Shown here: positions 47,464 through 58,690 of the stretch, one piece after another
How the letters are laid out: each line of letters opens with the position of its first letter
Numbering within the stretch: the stretch's first letter is position 1
Assembly: GCA_037043455.1 (NCBI GenBank)
Contig: JAWPHD010010302.1
Location: 1 to 64,000 of the forward strand
Direction: 5' to 3'
Origin: Cyrtodaria siliqua
Taxonomy: Eukaryota; Mollusca; Bivalvia; Adapedonta; Hiatellidae
Length of the DNA stretch: 64,000 nt
The notes under the pieces: generated by a model
Databases searched by the model: none
What the model was told of the DNA's origin: nothing
What the model saw: only the letters and a program-made list of their open reading frames with translations
Program-made: the position numbers and the translations under genes

Positions 47464-48050
47464 ACCATTTGCGGCATGAAATCGAGAGTGTACATTTTTT
47501 GAAAATTTAACTTCTCTTTCATTTACGTTACGATATTCAAAGTAATTATTCCTTCGTAATGCCATTATTGTGTAGAGCTGCTTGCCTGTCTTGGATTTTT
47601 GTATAGCCTTTGTTTTGTTCGCAAATTACGCAGTTGAATTTGGTTGAAAATTCATAAATTCTTTTTCTAGTTTTCGCCATTTGCGGCATGAAATCGAGAA
47701 TGTACATTTTTTGAAAATTTAACTTCTCTTTCATTTACGTTATGATATTCAAAGTAATTATTCCTTCGTAATGCCATTATTGTGTAGAGCTGCTTGCGGG
47801 TCTTGGATTTCTGTACAGCCTTTTTGTTCGTAAATTACGCAGTTGAAATTGGTTGAAAATTCAACAATGAAATCGCCTTCATTTTTCATAAATGTATAAA
47901 CGTTCTATGTGAAACTCCTGTTTTATTTATGGTTCGATATTCAAAATAATTATTCCTTTGTATTGCCATTATTGTATAGATTTGAATGACGGCCTTGGAT
48001 TTATGTATAGCCTTTGTTTTCGTCTCAAATTTTGCTGTTTAAGTTGGTTA
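47464..48050 (+). repeat. Three-copy tandem repeat, period about 212 bp
   Basis: CCATTTGCGGCATGAAATCG (47465 and 47677) and ATTCCTTCGTAATGCCATTA recur; the third copy is diverged. Confidence 0.85.
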
Positions 48051-48499
48051 AAAAATAGTATTACGATGCGATACCTGTGTGTTCGATATGACACGTTTGA
48101 CTTTTGGGATACTTGCGTGCAATAAAACAGAAATATTATATCGATCACCAACATCCTGTTATTTGGAACACAAAACAAGCCTTTGAATTACATCCCAAGG
48201 GGACAATATGCCGAAATATCGCGCACGACCACCTTGTATATTCGGTATGACACCTCTGACTTAGGGGTGGAAGGGTGTAATAAAAACAGACACGTCGACC
48301 CACTGTATATTCGGTATCGAACGGTGTTAATTAGAAGGCGCCAGATGTGCAATATGGAACAATAGACCACTAAATCCATCATAGTTTAATTAAACAAGGC
48401 AACTGAAGCCAAAATCAAGTCGAATTACCTAATGAGCCAGCAAACTTATGTACTTACATGTATCATTATGCATGTATATTTACAATTTGCAGAGTCACA

Positions 48500-49080
48500 T
48501 GATCATTGTCGCAGTTTCACCTACGGTCATATTATTTATTTTGTTTATTAAAGTTAAAACAGAAGTCACTTTATAGAATGATGAATAATCTCTCAGCTTG
48601 TATTTGAATTAGCAGCTAGTTTAAATACTTTTCCCAGAAGAAATAATACAACAACGATATATATATATATATATTTAATGTGTCGAGTCACGTCACTGTC
48701 GCAGTTTCACATACGGTCAAACGAACGTAATTGTTCTTATTTAGTTCGTTTTTAGTAAAGCTTAAACAGATATCACTGCATAGAATAAAGAATTATCTTT
48801 CTGCTCGTATTTGAATTAGCCAGCTACCTTAAATACTCTTCCCAAAATAAACAAATCAGCAACGATATGTAAATATATATTTTTTAAATTTGCCGAGTCA
48901 CGTCACTGTCGCAGTTTCACATACGGTCAAACGAACGTAATTTTTGTTATTTAGTTCGTTTTTAGTAAAGCTAAAACCAACATCACTGTATAGAATAAAG
49001 AATTATCTCTCAACTCATCTTTGAAATAGCCGGCTATCGTAAATACTTTTCCCAAAACAAATAAATTAACGATATGTATA
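48500..49080 (+). repeat. Three-copy tandem repeat, period about 190-210 bp
   Basis: CACTGTCGCAGTTTCACATA, CGGTCAAACGAACGTAAT and ATAGAATAAAGAATTATC recur; an (AT)n lies at 48657-48675. Confidence 0.85.
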
Positions 49081-49432
49081 CTAGGTTTTCTTACATTTGA
49101 TCAATTCGTAAGACGGTGCGTAACTTAGTGCAATGGGCATGTGCCATAATACCTTACCTGTACGCGCAAGTATTCATGGGTAAGTTATTATTCGGCGGAT
49201 AAATTGGATTTACGACATGTTTCAAATCCAGTGTACATATAAATCCATGATATTGGATAAAATTATTTCAATATTTAATCCATCTAATGTTTTAATACTA
49301 TGTACAAATACAAATGGGAAGTTTGTGAACATAACCAGGATAGAAATAATTTTAAATAAATGTTGTATTATAATTATTTAAATTGCAAACAGTAAGTACC
49401 GCGATATTAGGGAACACCATCCTACATTAAAA

Positions 49433-51532
49433 CAAGAGGGCCATGATGGCCCTATATCGCTCACCTGAGTAAATTTGAACCATTACAAGAGAAGAGGGCC
49501 AGAGATCACCTGAGTACAGGCACATTATCAAACTAATTCGAAATCTTAATGTCATATACAATCTGTGCAAGTTTGGTTAAGATTGTTCAAGAAATGTGGA
49601 CTCTGTTGTATATAACAACATTGATATAGACAGTTTAAGACTCTGACAAAGTTTGGTAAAGATCAAATACAAAATCAAGGTGCTCGAGAGTAACACCTTG
49701 GGCAGAGCCAAATGTGACCCCAGGGCTACATGTAATATATGAGAGCTGTGTGACTTGTGGTTTTAGAGAAGAAGATTTTTTAAGTATTTCCCTATACTAG
49801 TCTATGTAAAACGTGACCCCTGGGGCAGGGTCAAATGTGAATCCAGGGTCACCATTTGAACAAACTTGGTAAAGGACCATGAGAGTACAGTAAATGCAAA
49901 ATATTAAACCTCTGGCTCTTGTAGTTCCAGAGAAGAAGACTTTAATGTGTTTCCTATATACGTCTATGTAAAACTGTGACCCTCGGAGTGGGGTCAAATT
50001 TTACCCCAGGGTCACCATTTGAACAAACTTGGTCGAGGACAATTATCTTATAGTAAATGCAAAATATTAAACCTCTGGCTCTTGCAGTTTCAGAGAAGAT
50101 TGTTTTTTTCCTATATATATGTCTATATAAAACTGTGACCCCTGGGGTATGGCCAAGTTTGAAACCAGGGTCACCATTTGAACAAACTTGGTAGAGGACC
50201 ATAAGCTTATAGCAAATGCAAAATATTAAACCTCTGGCTATTGCAGTCCCAGAGAAGAAGATGTTTTAAGTTTTTCCCTATACATCTCTATGTAAAACAT
50301 GTGACCCTTGGGGCGGGGCCAAATGTGACCCGAGGGTCACCATTAGAACAAACTTGGTAAAGGACCATAAGCTTATAGTAAATGCAAAATATCAAACCTC
50401 TGGCTCTTGTAGTTCCCGAGAAGATTTTTTAATTTTGTTTCCTATATAAGCCTATGTAAAACTGTGACCCCCGGGGCGGGGACAAATTTGACCCTAAGGT
50501 CACCATTTGAACAAACTAAGTAGAGGACCATAAGCTGATGCTACATGTTATACATGAGAGCTCCGTGCCATGTGGTTCCAGAGAAGAAGATTTTTTTTCA
50601 GTTTTTCCCTATAAAAGCCTATGTAAAACTGTGACCCCCGGGGCGGGGCCAAATGTGACCCCTGGGTCACCATTTGAACAAACTTGGTAGAGGACCATAA
50701 GCTTATAGCAAATGCAAAATATTAAACCTGTGGCTCTTGCAGTTTCAGAGAAGAAGATTTTTTAAGTTTTTCCCTATACATGTCTATGTAAAACATGTGA
50801 CCCTTGGGGCGGGGCCAAATGTGACCCGAGGGTCACCATTTGAACAAAATTGGTAAAGGACCATAAGCTTATAGTAAATGCAAAATATCAAACCTCTGGC
50901 TCTTGTAGTTTCCGAGAAGAAGATTTTAAAAAAAATATATGTATGTAAGTCTATGTAAAACTGCGACCCCCGGGGCGGGAATAAATTTGACCCCAGGGTC
51001 ACTATTTGAACAAACTTAGTAGAGGACCATAAGCTGATGCTACATGTAATACATGAGACCTCTGTGCCTTGTGGTTTCAGAGAAGAAGATTTTTTAAAGT
51101 TTTTTCCTATATGTCTATATGAAAAACATGCAAAATCTCAATATACAAACTTTGGACCACCGGGGCATGGTCATTTTTGACCCCGGGGACTTCATTTGAA
51201 CAAACTTGATAGTCGAGGCGTTGGCGATCATTTTAAAAGAAAAACTGTTGAAATCTGTCCAGCTGTTCTTGAGAAGAAGATTTTTTAAGGTTTCGACCAT
51301 ATATGGTAATGGTGGCCATCTTGGATTTCGCGCTGACCTAATTTTAACAAATCTAAAAAGCATTCAACTAAGGATCATACACATGAAGTTTGGTCAAAAT
51401 TGGCCACGCGGTTTCTGAGAAGTCGTTTGAAGCAAAAGTTAACGACGGACGACGACGGACGACGACGGACGACGGACGAAGAGTGATCCCAATAGCTCAC
51501 CTTTGAGCCTTCGGCTCAGGTGAGCTAAAAAG
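49433..51532 (+). mobile_element. Family G element, complete
   Basis: 5' AACAAGAGGGCCATGATGGC, GCTCACCTGAG (49459-49469); 3' CTCAGGTGAGC (51515-51525), exact reverse complement, inside the hairpin AGCTCACCTTTGAGCC...GGCTCAGGTGAGCT, then AAAAA. About ten units of about 165 bp. (GACGGACGAC)n tract at 51442-51480. The unit before the tract has GAAGTTTGGTCAAAATTGGC. Confidence 0.9.
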
Positions 51533-52000
51533 GCCTTATAAGCTTTTTGGTAGGGTGGGAATGGGGGTGAGGAGAGTCCATGCCACAATATTGTCGAGTT
51601 ATGAATAAGAAGTGTATAAAATAGTGGTGCGCAGTATTACCAATATACCATTATATTGTGATACACACTCAAAATAATATGTATTGTGATACACTCAGCA
51701 TACCAATATGATTTATAAATTCCATAGCGGTCTGGTAAAGTTCATCCAATCTCCTTGTTTCAATTTATTACATAAAAACAATATGTCTCCCCTCCACAAA
51801 GTGGGGGAAACATAATGATAAACTGTATGTGTAATGTGTATGTGTAACATAAGATGGGGAACAAGACGGGGTGTCAGGTATAGCTCTTTTTTAATTTTTC
51901 TGAACTTTTATATTGAAATAAACATTCTTAACAAATCTGGTAAAGATAAACAAGGTTTGAACCCACGGCTCCCAATTTAATAGAAATGAAAAGTAAAAAC
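51533..52000. other. Intronic stretch with element remnants
   Basis: Contains a remnant of the family D 3' hairpin (ATGTCTCCCCTCCAC, 51783 on) and repeated TATTGTGATACAC words near 51650-51700. No gene. Confidence 0.45.
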
Positions 52001-53000
52001 AAAATATTTATTAACTGAATCAATGAAACAAGTTTCAAAAAAACACCGAGTGCATGCAATTTGACCATGACCTTGTGGTAACAGGTGATTAGATATATGA
52101 CAGAAGGTGTACTACCTTAGTAATCAAGAAATAAAATATGGAAGTAATATACATGAAATCAATCTGAGAATATTAGCAAAAATATAACATTTTACTGAAT
52201 GCAGACCGAAACGCAAAAATTCTATGTAAAAAATCTAAATATGACCTTGACCTTGTGGTCACAGGTGAATGGATATAAGACGGAATGTTTTTGTACAACC
52301 TTAGTAATCATTTGATAAAACACGAATGTAATATATGAAAGCAATTTGAGAATATTAGCAAAAATATGACTTACTTTTTACTGAAAGCAGACCTAAACTC
52401 AAAATATCCAAGTGTGTGACCTTGACGTTGTGGTCACAGGTGTTCAGAAATATCATAGTGTTTTTTTCAGAACCTTAGTAATCAACAAATAAAATATGAA
52501 AGTAATTCTTGAATTTTGAGAATATGAGCAACAAGAAATGTCACCAACAAGTGACAAATGCCCTGAAATTGTCGATTCATTTGACCTTTGACCTCAAAGT
52601 GTGACCTTGACCTTTGAGGTACTGACCCAAATCTTGCACTGACACACTGTGTGAAGTGAAGTTTAATGGAAATTCATTGAGTTGTTTCAAAGTTATGGCA
52701 GAGACATGATTGTTTCGGATAGAATTGTTTCAGACAGGACGGACGGTGCGATTACTATATGCCTCTCTTCGAGCACATAATTTAAAAGCATAAAATATGA
52801 TTTAAACATTTTACAGAAAACAGATCTAAATGCAAACTTCCAAATGTGTGACCATGGCCTTGTGGTCGCAGGTGATCAGAAATATGACAAAATGTTTTTG
52901 TATGACCTTAGTATTCAACAAATAAAATATGAACGTAATTCATGAAAGCATTTTGAGAATATGAGCATAAAAGACAGACAAAGAGACTGATGGACAGACA
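52001..53000 (+). repeat. Family N tandem array
   Basis: Units of about 180 bp: TGACCTTGACCTTGTGGTCA, CAGGTGA, CCTTAGTAATCAA, AAATATGAAAGTAAT, TTTGAGAATAT. Interrupted at 52531-52785. Confidence 0.75.
52531..52785 (+). mobile_element. Minimal complete family F element (about 250 bp)
   Basis: It has both ends but only one unit: AACAAGAAATGTCACC, AAATGCCCTGAA, one TGTGACCTTGACCTTTGAGG unit with GTGAAGTTTAATGGAAAT, GGACGGACGGTGCGATTAC, and the 3' hairpin ATGCCTCTCTTCGAGCACAT. It cleanly interrupts a family N unit. Confidence 0.8.
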
Positions 53001-53041
53001 ATGCCAAAACAGTATAGCAACAATCAAATTTGGCAGGAGCA

Positions 53042-53395
53042 TAAAAACAAAAGGTCCATGACCTTGAAATGCTCTCGTGAAGATCTAAACAGCTAGATCT
53101 TAGGATGGTATCATAACTTTTATAGGTTTGTTATTAACTGAAGGGGCAGTATTTGTTAATCATTGAACAATAAAAGCTTTTTTTGTGGCCATGTTTGGAG
53201 GAGGCCTGTTTGAAGTCCAAGAAGCCCTTACAGTTGTCAGAGTAAATACATCAAATTTTCAATATTTCTCAAATGAATACTTTTTTTTTTGTAACAAGAG
53301 TAACATTCCTGTAAAGTTTCATGAAAATCCGGAAAGTAGTTTCAGAGGAGAAGTCGCTACAAGTGTTTACTATATAACTCTTTGTAAACAAAAAT
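53042..53395 (+). mobile_element. Interspersed element Q, copy 2
   Basis: AACAAAAGGTCCATGACCTTG start; shares GAAGTCCAAGAAGCCCTTAC with 22501-22830; ends with a family A-type unit. Confidence 0.7.
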
Positions 53396-54003
53396 GATAT
53401 TTCGTTGATACGATTCTATTTCGTATCTCTAATAACTATTAACTGGCCCTTATTTCGTTTCACAGAATGGTATTATTTTCTAAATTACATAGAAGTATAT
53501 TAGTAAAATCACTGAAAAAATAAATCTTTCATTCTTCGGTTATACCCTGCGTCATCAATACAAATTCCGCAAAATAACTCTTCATTTCTTAGAACTAAAC
53601 CATACGTACGCCTTACACCATTAAATCTTCATTCGGCAACCTCGTTTCAAGTTCCTTCTAATAATATTACCAGGATTTTTATATCTATATTTATGACCAT
53701 TTTGATCGTAAATCAATTTCTTAAATGCTTCACTATTAAAATAAACGTGATTTCATTTCATTTTCTTATACATGTGATAATTCTGCACCACGTGCACACA
53801 TAATTGTCTACATTGAATGCTTAGGTTAAAAAAGTGAACGATTTTAAAATTTGAGACATCATAAGATGTTTAATAAAACAGAGCCCTGGCCCTTTGAGGA
53901 TCACTGCCTAAAATTCCCATTGAGGACTTGGCAGTTATAAACAATCCCAAATGAACATGTTTAAGCCATTATATTTGTGTTTGTTGTTTACTTTTTTTCT
54001 TAA
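53396..54003. other. Intronic stretch, no element recognised
   Basis: AT-rich, apparently unique. No gene. Confidence 0.45.
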
Positions 54004-56025
54004 AACAAGAGGTCAATGACCTCGAAGCTCTGCTGATAGGTTTTGATAGCTAGATCAGCATTCCTGTGAAGTTTCATGAAAATCTGTCAAGCAGTTTCAG
54101 AGAAGTAGTCGCTACAACAAGTCTGAACAAAGATAGCCACTGGCAGCCATGTTTAATGGCGAATCAAATTAATTTTCAACAATGATCAACATCATGGCAT
54201 GCTGATCATTTTAGAAAAAGTCCCATATCAATATCACTTATAGTTTTCAAGAAGAAGTCTCTACAAATTTGTTTTTTAAAAATAATTTTTTAGCCATGGT
54301 GGCCATATTGAATTTCCAGTCGACCTGAAATTTTGCTAGGATCAACTAGATATCAAGAGCAACATTCCTGTGAAGTTTCATGAAAATCCGTCAAGCAGTC
54401 TCTACATGCTTTTACTATGTAACTCTATGTAAACAAAGATGGCCACTACAGCCATGTTTGATGTTGAATCAAAATGATTTTCGACAATGACCAACCTCAT
54501 GTCATGCTGATCGTTTTCGAAAAAGTGCCATATCAATATCACTTATAGTTTTCAGGAAGTAGTCGCTACAAACTACAAATTTGTTTGTTTGTTTTTTAAA
54601 TCTGTTTTTAGCCACAGCTACTATCTTGAAATTTTGCTAGGATCAACTAGACATCAAGCAACATTCCTGCGATGTTTCATGAAAATCCGTCAAGTAGTTT
54701 CAGAGGAGTAGTCGCTACAATTTTTTATTATATAACTCTATGTCAACAAAGATGGTCGCTGGCGGCAAGGTTGAAAGTCTGAATCAAAATAATTTTCGAC
54801 AAGGATCAACATCATGTCATGCTGATCATTTTAGAAAAGGTCCCATATCAATATCCCTGATAATTTTCAAGAAGTAGTCCCAATAAACATTATTATTTTT
54901 TTAAATCTATTTTTAGCCGTTGTGGCCATCTTAAATTTCCGGCCGACCTGAAATTTTACTAGGATCAATAAGTCATCAGGAGCAGCATTCCTGTAAAGTT
55001 TCATGAAAATCCTTGAAGTAGTTTCAGAGGAGTAGTCGCTACAAGTTTTTCAAAAATAACACTATGTAAACAAAGATCGACGCTGGCGGCCATGTTCGAC
55101 ATCCAATCAAAATGAACTTCGGTTAGGACCAACTACATGTCCTGCCAGTCATTTTGGTAAAGGTTCCAAATCAATATCTCTTATAGTTTTTCAGAAAATC
55201 TATTTTTAGCCATGGTGGCCATCTTGAATTTCCTGCCAACATGCTAGGATCAACTAGACATCAAGAGCAACATTCCTGTGAAGTTTCATGAAAATCCGTC
55301 AAGTAGTTTCAGAGGAGTAGAGTAGTCACCACAAGTTTTTCTTATATAACTCTATGTAAACAAAGATGGCCACTGGTGGCCATGTTTGACATCCAATCAA
55401 AAGATCTTTGGTTAGGACCACCTACATGTCGTGCCAGTCATTTTGTTAAAGGTTTCAAATCAATATCACTTATGGTTATTGAGAAGTAGTCACCACAAAA
55501 TCGCATTTTTAAAATTTATTTTTAGCTTTTCCGGCCATTTTAAATTTCCGGCCTACAGGAACTTTTGCTAGGATCAACTAGACATCAAGAGCAACATTCC
55601 TGTCGAGTTTCATGAAATTCCATCTTCAGAGGAGTAGTCGCCACAAGATTTTCCTATATAACTCTATGTAAACAAAGATGGCCGCTGGTGGCCAAGTTTG
55701 ACATCCAATTAAAATGAACTTTGGTTAGGACCAACTACATGTCGTGCCAGTCATTTTGGTAAAGGTTCCAAATCAATATCTCTTATGGTTTTTCAGAAGT
55801 AGTCGCCATAAAATCACATTTTTAGCCATGGTGGCCATCTTGAATTTCCGGCCGACCTGAATTTTTGCTAGGATCAACTAGACATCAAGAGCAACATTCC
55901 TATTAAGTTTCATAAAAATCCGTCAAGTAGTTTCAGAGGAGAAGTCGCCACAAAAAAAAGTTTACGGACAGACGGACGCCGCACCACGTCATAAGCTCTG
56001 CTGATCAAAGATCAGAAGAGCTAAA
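54004..56025 (+). mobile_element. Family A element, complete
   Basis: Seven or so units; ends GACAGACGGACGCCGCACC, ATAAGCTCTGCTGATC...GATCAGAAGAGCT then AAAAA. The first units use AGTAGTCGCTACAA, later ones AGTAGTCGCCACAA with a CATGTCGTGCCAGTCATTTT word, so two sub-types are joined. Confidence 0.85.
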
Positions 56026-56420
56026 AACCGCCAACCAGTATATAAATTTGATTTGGATCCCATCCTGAAATGATGAATAATGAAATATAGTGGTGAATGT
56101 CGTACCAGATGTTTTTGTATTTTTCAAGATGGTAGCCAGCGGCCATAACTTTAAAGTTTAGATTCACTCCTTAGACAGTGAATTATTTTCCAAAGTATTT
56201 AATAAAGGCATAATGCAGAATGTCAGAAATTTTGATTTCTGTTATCGTTAAAAATACCGAATTACCGGAAATCTATGAGGCAGTTCCCGTGTTCGGTGTC
56301 ATACGGAGTAAGACAGGGTCATCATACAAACATACAATGTCATCATACAACAACGTTATATATAGGCAGCTACAATAATACATGTTGCTCATTAGGCTTT
56401 TTTTTGAAGTTATGTAATAA

Positions 56421-56572
56421 TTAGAATCTCACATTCGTGCCTATTTAATATTGAATTTATTAAACTCGTTGGATAAAATTGATGTGATGCTCGGCACAGC
56501 CTCGCGTCATATAATTTTATCCAACTTGTTTAACAAATTCAATATTAAACAGGCCCTCATGTAAGATCCTCT
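56421..56572. mobile_element. Foldback (palindromic) element
   Basis: Arms of about 65 bp: CTATTTAATATTGAATTTAT, TAAACTCGTTGGATAAAATT on the left; complement of the right reads CTGTTTAATATTGAATTTGT, TAAACAAGTTGGATAAAATT. It lies about 105 bp past the donor of exon A. Confidence 0.85.
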
Positions 56573-56676
56573 ATATTTTCTTTATTCTTCGATTTATCAT
56601 GCTTAAAATGAAAGTCTTCATATCAAGTAAATACATAACACTGGATTTATGACGGATATATAAAGCGTATATTTAC

Positions 56677-56856
56677 CCAGGCATATGTAAATGATAATTT
56701 CTGTAACTTTTTTTTCTTCACAGAAATCAAGACATCTCTCGATTGCTTCTTCTAGCTTCTTTCTGTCTGGTGTAAATCCAAGTGGAATATGCAATTGATC
56801 ATTCCAAGAACGTGTTTCTTTAGTAGCTGATTTATAGCTCATCTTTGCCAAATTAT
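56677..56856 (-). CDS. Macro protein exon A (first visible exon; middle of macro domain 1)
   Basis: This 180-bp exon is bounded by an acceptor ending TTATAG and a donor GTAAAT, entering and leaving in phase 1. It encodes residues 1-59, including TPDRKKLEEAIERCLDF (helix) and KKVTEIIIYICLG, which matches the last inner beta-strand and the start of the glycine loop that follows it in macro domains. The next exon begins with the other half of that loop, so the intron cuts this domain at the same place as in the two downstream macro domains. A methionine codon (ATGAGC, preceded by GGCAAAG) lies five codons in and could serve as a start, but that would leave a macro domain with no first half. I therefore treat the exon as internal and the gene as 5' partial. 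Confidence 0.8.
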
Positions 56857-57480
56857 CTATAATATGAAAATGCATATATGAATATACACAAAAAGAATGC
56901 AAAATGGCCCTGAACTGGTCACCTCATGATTTTGTCACATTGTAGACATTTACAACAGAAATAGGTGATGGGTTAGATAACAGAGCTTTGGTAATTTCAG
57001 AGAAGAAAATATATTTTGTAAGATTTTTCAATGTAACTTTGACGAGCTCTTTTCCTTTTGTTTTCAGAGAAAGCATTTTTTTTCTTCTAGTGGTTTTCTT
57101 AATTCCCTATATGTATATTTAAATATGTCACATTTTGAACAAAGTTATACTTCATGCAATATATGCCTGGGATTTAAGAGAAGATTTTTCTTTTTTTTTC
57201 ACTACATATAAATAAATTCTATGTAAAAACTGTCAGCACTGGCAGAGTGCAAAATGATCCCAAGGGCCCCATTAAAACACAGTACAAGATCCTAAGCTTA
57301 TACTACATGCTAAATATTAGATCTCTAGCTCTTCTAGTATGTGTGTGTATGTGTGTGTGTGCGTGTGTGTATAATTCTAAGGATTATAGTCCCTCCACCC
57401 TGGCAGCCACCAGAGAATCTTGGTACAGCTGGGTACAATATAATGGGGACTGTAAGCTCTTCTAGGTCAAGATAAACACT
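56857..57480. other. Upstream of exon A: family G remnants, (TG)n
   Basis: Decayed family G words (TTTCAGAGAAGAAAATAT, AGATCCTAAGCTTA) and a (TG)n microsatellite at 57339-57370. No upstream exon recognised. Confidence 0.5.
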
Positions 57481-57519
57481 TTTTTTTTATAAAAGATTGT
57501 CCTCTATAACTTGATGTAA

Positions 57520-58140
57520 AACAGAGATGACCGCTGGCAGCCATGTTTAACGTCAAATCAAAAGATTTTCAACAAGGACCAACATCATGTCATGCTGATC
57601 ATTTTAGAGAAAGTCCCATATCAATATCACTTATAGTTTTCAAGAAGTAGTCACTACAAACCTGTTTTATAAAAATCTATTTTTAGCTGTGGTGGTCATC
57701 TTGAATTTCAGGCCGACCTAAACAATTGCTAAGATCAACTAGACATCAAGAGCAACATTCCTGTGAAGTTTCATGAAAATCCGTCGGGTAGTTTCAGAAA
57801 AGTAGTCGCTACAAGTTTTTATTATATAACTCTGTGTTAACAAAGATGGCCGCTGACAGCTATGTTTAATGTTGAAACAAAATAATTTTCGACAAGGATC
57901 AACATCATGTCATGTTGATCATTTTAGAAAAAGTCCCACTTATAGTTTTCAAGAAGTAGTCTCTACAAACTTGTTTTTTAAAAATCTATTTCTAGCCGTG
58001 GCGGCCATCTTGAATTTTGGTAGGATCAATTAGACGTCAAGAGCAACATTTCAGTAGTTTTAGAGAAGTAGTCACTACAAACAAAAAGTTTACGGACGGA
58101 AGGACAACAGACAGACGGACACCGCATCACGACATAAAAA
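57520..58140 (+). mobile_element. Family A element, 5' truncated
   Basis: Two units and an ACGGACGGAAGGACAACAGAC tract, GCATCACGACATAA. Hairpin lost. Confidence 0.75.
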
Positions 58141-58417
58141 ATCAATTACAAGTGTCTTGCACATTCCATTTTATGGTCCATTTTCAAGATTAAAGCAATT
58201 CCCGAAAACCACTTTAAAGAATACCTCACTGTCAATAAAGGCAAGAGTTAAACGTTTCATATAATCAAACACAGAAGAGGGGAGACTCTCACCACACACA
58301 CATCCCCTAACTCTGAGTACGTAAAAAAAAATCATGAGAAGAACCCTGAAATCTATGACCCCATGGTGGGGCCAGATTTTACTCCAGGATAAAAACTATA
58401 AGCTTATGGTACAGGCC
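58141..58417. other. Non-coding stretch
   Basis: No gene; a family G fragment near 58350. Confidence 0.4.
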
Positions 58418-58690
58418 CAGTTGCGTTCAAGTACCCCAAAAATGCGTTCCGGGTTTCATTCATTTTTTAAATGATTTTAAAAAATGCAATTCATTTGAGT
58501 TCTTGGATGCTTCAACGTTTACAAACGAAACTATGCCTTCATTTAAATGCAAGGAAGGAATGCAAAAGAATGTGTGTGTTTAAATGCTAAAAAGGAGAAA
58601 ATGCATTCGCTTTTGTTCGTTCAGCGTTTACGAATCGCAACATCTCTCAAGATTAAATTATGTGATCATATTCAAGAATGGGTCTTTTTG
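58418..58690. repeat. Interspersed repeat X, copy 2
   Basis: Starts AGTTGCGTTCAAGTACCCC, with ATGCATTCGCTTTTGTTCG and TTCAGCGTTTACGAAT, parallel to 30990-31290. Confidence 0.6.

Larger units (their letters stand above)
46274..49424. mobile_element. Large inverted-end region with TAATATCGC ends (possibly two nested elements)
   Basis: Left TAGTGGTTTCTCCTAATATC then GC (46274-46295); right end complement TAGGATGGTGTTCCCTAATA then TCGCGG (49401-49424). A third inward copy, ACCGCGATATTAGAGTACTC (47031-47050), could instead close a shorter element of about 0.78 kb. A 31-bp perfect inverted repeat (47089-47119 with 49219-49249, starting CATGGATTTATATGTACACT) lies inside. No transposase found. Confidence 0.55.
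10557..56856 (-). other. Gene span: multi-macro-domain protein (PARP9/14-like, 5' partial)
   Basis: Seven exons on the minus strand join without any phase conflict (phases at the six junctions: 1,1,2,0,1,1) into 937 residues plus a split first codon, ending in TAA at 10557-10559. Introns from 5' to 3' are 10764, 14852, 7494, 5610, 4276 and 488 bp. Order of domains: C-terminal half of macro domain 1 (residues about 20-109), KH-like unit (about 126-157), acidic/serine linker (175-233), KH/RRM-like region (234-475), macro domain 2 (about 480-656), linker, macro domain 3 (about 742-925). Macro domains bind or hydrolyse ADP-ribose; PARP9/14-type proteins combine several with KH/RRM modules and act in interferon or antiviral and DNA-damage signalling in vertebrates. 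No ADP-ribosyltransferase or WWE domain follows, so an enzyme activity is not supported. The gene lacks its start here: macro domain 1 begins mid-domain and no upstream exon was recognised up to 64 kb. Function in this animal is inference. Confidence 0.85.

Noticed and set aside
56677..56844. Start codon of the macro gene at the Met in exon A
   Set aside because: It would leave macro domain 1 without its first half, and a good acceptor precedes it; kept as an alternative only.
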